DNA of 64,000 nt from HGM04593 sp045591315 (GTDB taxonomy: Bacteria > Bacteroidota > Bacteroidia > Bacteroidales > Bacteroidaceae). Below, one piece after another: positions 61,372 to 64,000 of the stretch; the stretch's first letter is position 1; each line of letters opens with the position of its first letter. A model generated the notes under the pieces. It saw only the letters and a list, made by a program, of their open reading frames with translations, had not been told where the DNA came from and ran no database searches. Position numbers and translations under genes: made by a program. The DNA is taken from the NCBI GenBank assembly GCA_045591315.1, contig JAZNSN010000081.1:178494-242493 (forward strand), written 5' to 3'.

Positions 61372-62605
61372 GAATATAGGCACTATTGTCGGCGTTGACG
61401 AGAGCGGTCGCAGCCGTGTCGCCGGCAAGGATATGGACCATGTAGGAACTGTCAGCAATGCATGGCTGCTTACCGACGGCAAACGTATAAAGGATTACGG
61501 CAGCATGGATAAGCTCCCCGAAGCAGCCGGGTGCGATGTCATTGATGCCGGCGGTGGCTGGCTCTTCCCCTCGTTCTGCGATTCGCATACGCATATAGTA
61601 TATGCCGGCAGCCGTGAACAGGAGTTCCTCGACAAGATAAACGGCCTTTCTTACGAAGAGATAGCAAAGCGCGGAGGCGGAATCCTTAATTCGGCCGACC
61701 GCCTGCATGGCACCTCCGAAGATGAACTCTATCGTCAGGCAATGGAGCGCATCGGCGAGATTGTTTCCATGGGTACAGGCCTTGTGGAAATCAAGTCGGG
61801 CTATGGCCTAACCCTCGAAGACGAACTTAAGATACTGCGTGTCATACGCCGTATAAAGGAGAACGCGCCGCTTGAGGTGCGTGCCACGTTCCTTGGAGCG
61901 CATGCTGTAGGCCGTGCTTATAAAGGACGGCAAGCCGAATATGTAGAGCATGTGTGCAACGATATGATACCGGCTGTCGCAAAGGAGGGCCTTGCCGAGT
62001 ATGTCGATGTCTTCTGCGATAGAGGATTCTTTACCGTAGAGGAGACAGCAAAGATAATCGAGACCGGAGCAAGATACGGACTCCGAGCAAAAATACATGC
62101 CAACGAGCTTGCCGTTTCGGGCGGTGTTGAGGTTGGTGTGGAGCATGGCGCGCTGTCGGTTGACCACCTGGAATCAATGGGCGATGAGCAGATAGAGGCA
62201 CTTAGTGGCAGCGAGACAATGCCGACGATGCTTCCGGGCTGTGCCTTCTTCCTGGGCATAGGCTATCCGCCGGCACGCAGGATGATTGATGCCGGCTTGG
62301 CTGTAGCTCTGGCCTCGGACTATAACCCCGGAACAGCACCATCGGGCAACATGAGGTTCGTGGTCTCTTTGGCAAGCATCAAGATGAAGATGACACCGGC
62401 CGAGGCACTCAATGCTGCAACTCTCAACAGTGCATGTGCCATGGGCGAGAGCAAGGACTTCGGCTCGATAACACGCGGTAAGGTCGCCAATTTCTATATA
62501 ACAAAGCCGCTACCGTCGCTCGCATTCCTGCCATACGCGCACCAGACACCGGTAATAGAGCAGATAGTGCTGAAAGGCAAGGTGGTGAGTTTGATGATTG
62601 GATAA
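61355..62605 (+). CDS. hutI: Imidazolonepropionase
   Basis: Third step of histidine degradation, hydrolysing imidazolone propionate to formiminoglutamate. 416 residues of the amidohydrolase fold: metal ligands in FCDSHTHIVYAGSRE, then LEIK-type segment VEIKSGYGLTLEDELK, HANELAVSGG, SVDHLESM and ASDYNPGTAPSGN. The start overlaps the end of hutH by 17 bases. Last gene of the operon, followed by a terminator. Confidence 0.96.
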   Translation: MSLLVKNIGTIVGVDESGRSRVAGKDMDHVGTVSNAWLLTDGKRIKDYGSMDKLPEAAGCDVIDAGGGWLFPSFCDSHTHIVYAGSREQEFLDKINGLSYEEIAKRGGGILNSADRLHGTSEDELYRQAMERIGEIVSMGTGLVEIKSGYGLTLEDELKILRVIRRIKENAPLEVRATFLGAHAVGRAYKGRQAEYVEHVCNDMIPAVAKEGLAEYVDVFCDRGFFTVEETAKIIETGARYGLRAKIHANELAVSGGVEVGVEHGALSVDHLESMGDEQIEALSGSETMPTMLPGCAFFLGIGYPPARRMIDAGLAVALASDYNPGTAPSGNMRFVVSLASIKMKMTPAEALNAATLNSACAMGESKDFGSITRGKVANFYITKPLPSLAFLPYAHQTPVIEQIVLKGKVVSLMIG

Positions 62606-62662
62606 AGAAGCAGCAAGAACCCCAAAAAAATAAAAGTTTGCACCAAACCCAAAATAACAGAA

Positions 62663-62701
62663 CCCGTCAGCATCCCGTAGAACTGCTGGCGGGTCGCTTT
62701 T
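62663..62701 (+). terminator. Terminator of the hut operon
   Basis: CCCGTCAGCA (62663-62672) pairs with TGCTGGCGGG (62684-62693) with one G-T pair, followed by a T-rich tail, 57 bases after hutI. Confidence 0.85.
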
Positions 62702-62728
62702 ATAATTGCGGGTCACAGCACAGACAAA

Positions 62729-63109
62729 TTACAATATGTTATTTATTATTTTCTCAAAACTTTTAGCGACAACATCTTCGCTTGGAATCGTTGAAAAAGC
62801 AATTGCCGGTAATTCTTTCAAATATGTCTCTTTCAGATTAGACCACAAATTAGAGAAGTCTGATAACAATGGAGATTGTTCTATTTCCATTGTATTCCAA
62901 CCTTCAGGTTTATCAAATGTCTCTCTGTCATGAGCCAATAAAGTATTGAAATCCGTCTTGAATTGTTCCGATTGTAGATATTTAGCACACTCTGAATCCT
63001 GCAACAGATAATGCAAGTCATAAAAATGACGTATTTTGGCAGCCACATCGTGGCTCACCTGCAAAAGTTGGGGGCTCAGTAGAAATTTACTGTGGTTAAT
63101 ATTGTACAT
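62729..63109 (-). pseudogene. C-terminal fragment of an AbiEii/AbiGii-type nucleotidyltransferase toxin
   Basis: 126 residues. The phrase AAKIRHFYDLHYLLQDSE is characteristic of the C-terminal part of AbiEii-type toxins (consensus K-x-RHYYDLYxL), which are nucleotidyltransferases of type IV toxin-antitoxin and phage-defence pairs. Full-length proteins are ~250-330 residues and carry a catalytic N-terminal domain with a GS/GGT motif; that part and the antitoxin are absent upstream (63110 onward has no matching frame). I therefore regard it as a remnant. An alternative is a genuinely short protein, which would lack catalysis. Confidence 0.65.
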
Positions 63110-63938
63110 GTACGATTAATTTCTATCCAAAATATCTTATTCCAAGGTTCGTTTTACCCTTAATCAGTTATCTTTTATTCTTCTTCTTGTCGCTCTATCA
63201 TGTCCTTTGTCGCGCAAAGGACCAAACGCCCGGCACAGGGCAAAATCAGTCGTAACGTCCTTTTGCTCGCGAGTCGCAAGCGACATCCCTCGGTTGGCCG
63301 TTACTTGCCATTCAATGCTAATCGTTGTAATTCATGCGCTCCGGAACTTGTGCGGTCCAGCGTTATAGTAAAAAGATAACGCTGCCGCACTGCAGGCATG
63401 TCCTCGCTTGCTCATGAATTCCAACGGCATTGAATTGTGATTTAGACAGTGCCGGTTTCTTTTTTTAAATTACCATGCTGTACGGCCGCACAAAAGTAAT
63501 TTTCTTAATATCCGTCACCGATAAAGGCTGCGGGTAAGTGAGTGCAATACAAACCCGTTTGTAATTGCACCACGAACGCAAGCAGACTAGACAAAATCAA
63601 ATTACAGCAAACAACCGTTCAAACATCGGATAAGGAGAGGAATTGTTTGAGCGGTGCATATACGTGATAATGTTTTTCGTGAATAGCGAGTTGTCCTCTC
63701 CCCACTGTTTGAACGAAAAGTTCTTTGAGACACCATTGCGAATGAGCACTGCTTGCGACGACGGGAGCTTTAGCTCCCCAAAGGAGTGCCTTTAGGCTAC
63801 TACTCTCCCACAAGGCTGCACGCAGGGCAGGCTCGTCAGTGCCGGCAGCAGTCGGTCGTACGAAGCATCGCTGAAAGTGATGCCGGGCGGGATGCGACAG
63901 GACGGCACTGCCGGGAGAGGAGGTTGGCGACACTGTAT

Positions 63939-63973
63939 AAAAAAATCCAGGGACTCTAAAGAGTTCCTGGATT
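63939..63973 (-). terminator. Terminator on the minus strand next to the tRNA-like end
   Basis: AATCCAGGGACTC (63944-63956) pairs with GAGTTCCTGGATT (63961-63973), one G-T pair, loop TAAA. On the minus strand a seven-T run follows. It would stop transcripts entering from the right edge. Confidence 0.82.
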
Positions 63974-63982
63974 CTGTAAAAG

Positions 63983-64000
63983 TGGCGATGGCAGTGCGAT
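63983..64000 (-). tRNA. Likely 3' end of a tRNA running off the right edge (isotype unknown)
   Basis: Read on the minus strand, the last 18 bases fit the 3' end of a tRNA: AT (T loop 59-60), CGCAC (T stem, starting with the invariant C61), TGCCATC (acceptor strand), G73 and an encoded CCA. A terminator begins ten bases further on, as expected after a tRNA gene. The 5' part lies outside the window, so the anticodon is unknown; 18 bases are too few for certainty. Confidence 0.5.

Larger units (their letters stand above)
63110..64000. other. 891-base structured non-coding region, possibly remnant of a mobile element
   Basis: No convincing gene. Several hairpins are visible: GCGTTAT/ATAACGC (63361-63383); ACCGTTCAAACA (63614-63625) with TGTTTGAGCGGT (63644-63655), whose right arm recurs at 63707-63716; GGAGAGGA with TCCTCTCC nearby; and GGGAGC-TTTA-GCTCCC (63763-63778). 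The base composition and dense dyads differ from neighbouring intergenic DNA, and the style recalls non-coding parts of Bacteroidota conjugative elements (from memory; not verified). No integrase, IS or target duplication was seen. Confidence 0.45.

Noticed and set aside
63619..63933. Minus-strand 104-codon frame near the right edge
   Set aside because: Runs through several hairpins, has odd composition (Ser/Ala/Cys) and no recognisable domain.
63110..64000. Insertion sequence at the right end
   Set aside because: No transposase frame and no terminal inverted repeats with target duplication were found.

Overview
The window is chromosomal DNA from a member of the Bacteroidales (Bacteroidota). 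Four observations support this: SusC/SusD (RagA/RagB) outer-membrane pairs with DUF4843 and PKD-like lipoproteins; promoter boxes of the TAnnTTTG type, sometimes with TTG or TTTG about 19-20 bases upstream; almost no Shine-Dalgarno sequences; and the family-level gene content (ExbBD-TonB block, DUF4290, DUF3472, Cthe_2159-type beta-helix proteins, hut genes with an FtcD fusion). The genus cannot be fixed from the sequence alone.

Layout. 1-2562: end of an RND efflux pump. 2752-6137: two translationally coupled secreted proteins, the second a beta-helix carbohydrate-binding protein, closed by a perfect 42-bp palindrome. 6188-7060 (minus): nadK. 7282-13336 (plus): tight operon pdxJ-exbB-exbD-tonB-DJ1-ispD-recG. 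13490-14869: ndk and a LysM/M23 peptidase. 15034-25413 (minus): compact ten-gene run reading tsaB-DUF4290-murA-rimM-M23-dxr-rseP-serpin-alkaline phosphatase-PDZ aspartyl protease. 25653-29641 (plus): yicC-gmk-nadD-MORN protein-DUF3472 protein. 29815-31491: a strongly expressed-looking secreted GH109-like Gfo/Idh/MocA protein with its own promoter and terminator. 31761-37086: aromatic amino-acid operon (DAHP synthase, tyrA, aroB, aroA, pheA). After an array of palindromic repeats come a small membrane protein, aroQ and the NAD(P)HX repair enzyme (37485-40012). 40094-42671: a zinc-ribbon-like lipoprotein, tRNA-Leu(UAA) and a secreted Ig-like protein. 42823-43160: a second repeat array. 43323-55788 (minus): an eight-gene nutrient-uptake locus (DUF4369-like protein, SusC, SusD, DUF4843, PKD-like lipoprotein and three TlpA-type proteins). 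56102-62605 (plus): histidine utilisation operon ftcD-hutU-hutH-hutI. 62729-64000: a broken AbiEii-type toxin gene, a long structured non-coding stretch and, on the minus strand at the right edge, what looks like the 3' end of a tRNA.

How the parts work together. The ExbB-ExbD-TonB block could energise SusC-type transporters such as the one at 51423-54791. That locus has no glycoside hydrolase, and the set of DUF4843, PKD-like and TlpA proteins suggests peptide or protein uptake rather than glycan uptake (inference). The hut operon would turn histidine into glutamate and one-carbon units. The aro block supplies most of the chorismate, phenylalanine and tyrosine route; aroE, aroK and aroC are not in the window. 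The minus-strand run joins envelope building (MurA, Dxr, RseP, M23) with tRNA modification (TsaB) and exported hydrolases and inhibitors.

Most unusual items: the two arrays of hairpin-forming intergenic repeats with partly compensatory changes; the four DUF4369/TlpA-like proteins of one locus in which the thioredoxin active site goes from CxxC to a single Cys to no domain at all; MurA with Asp in place of the catalytic Cys; the Ala/Lys/Glu-rich tail on the GH109-like protein; and the non-coding, possibly element-derived right end.
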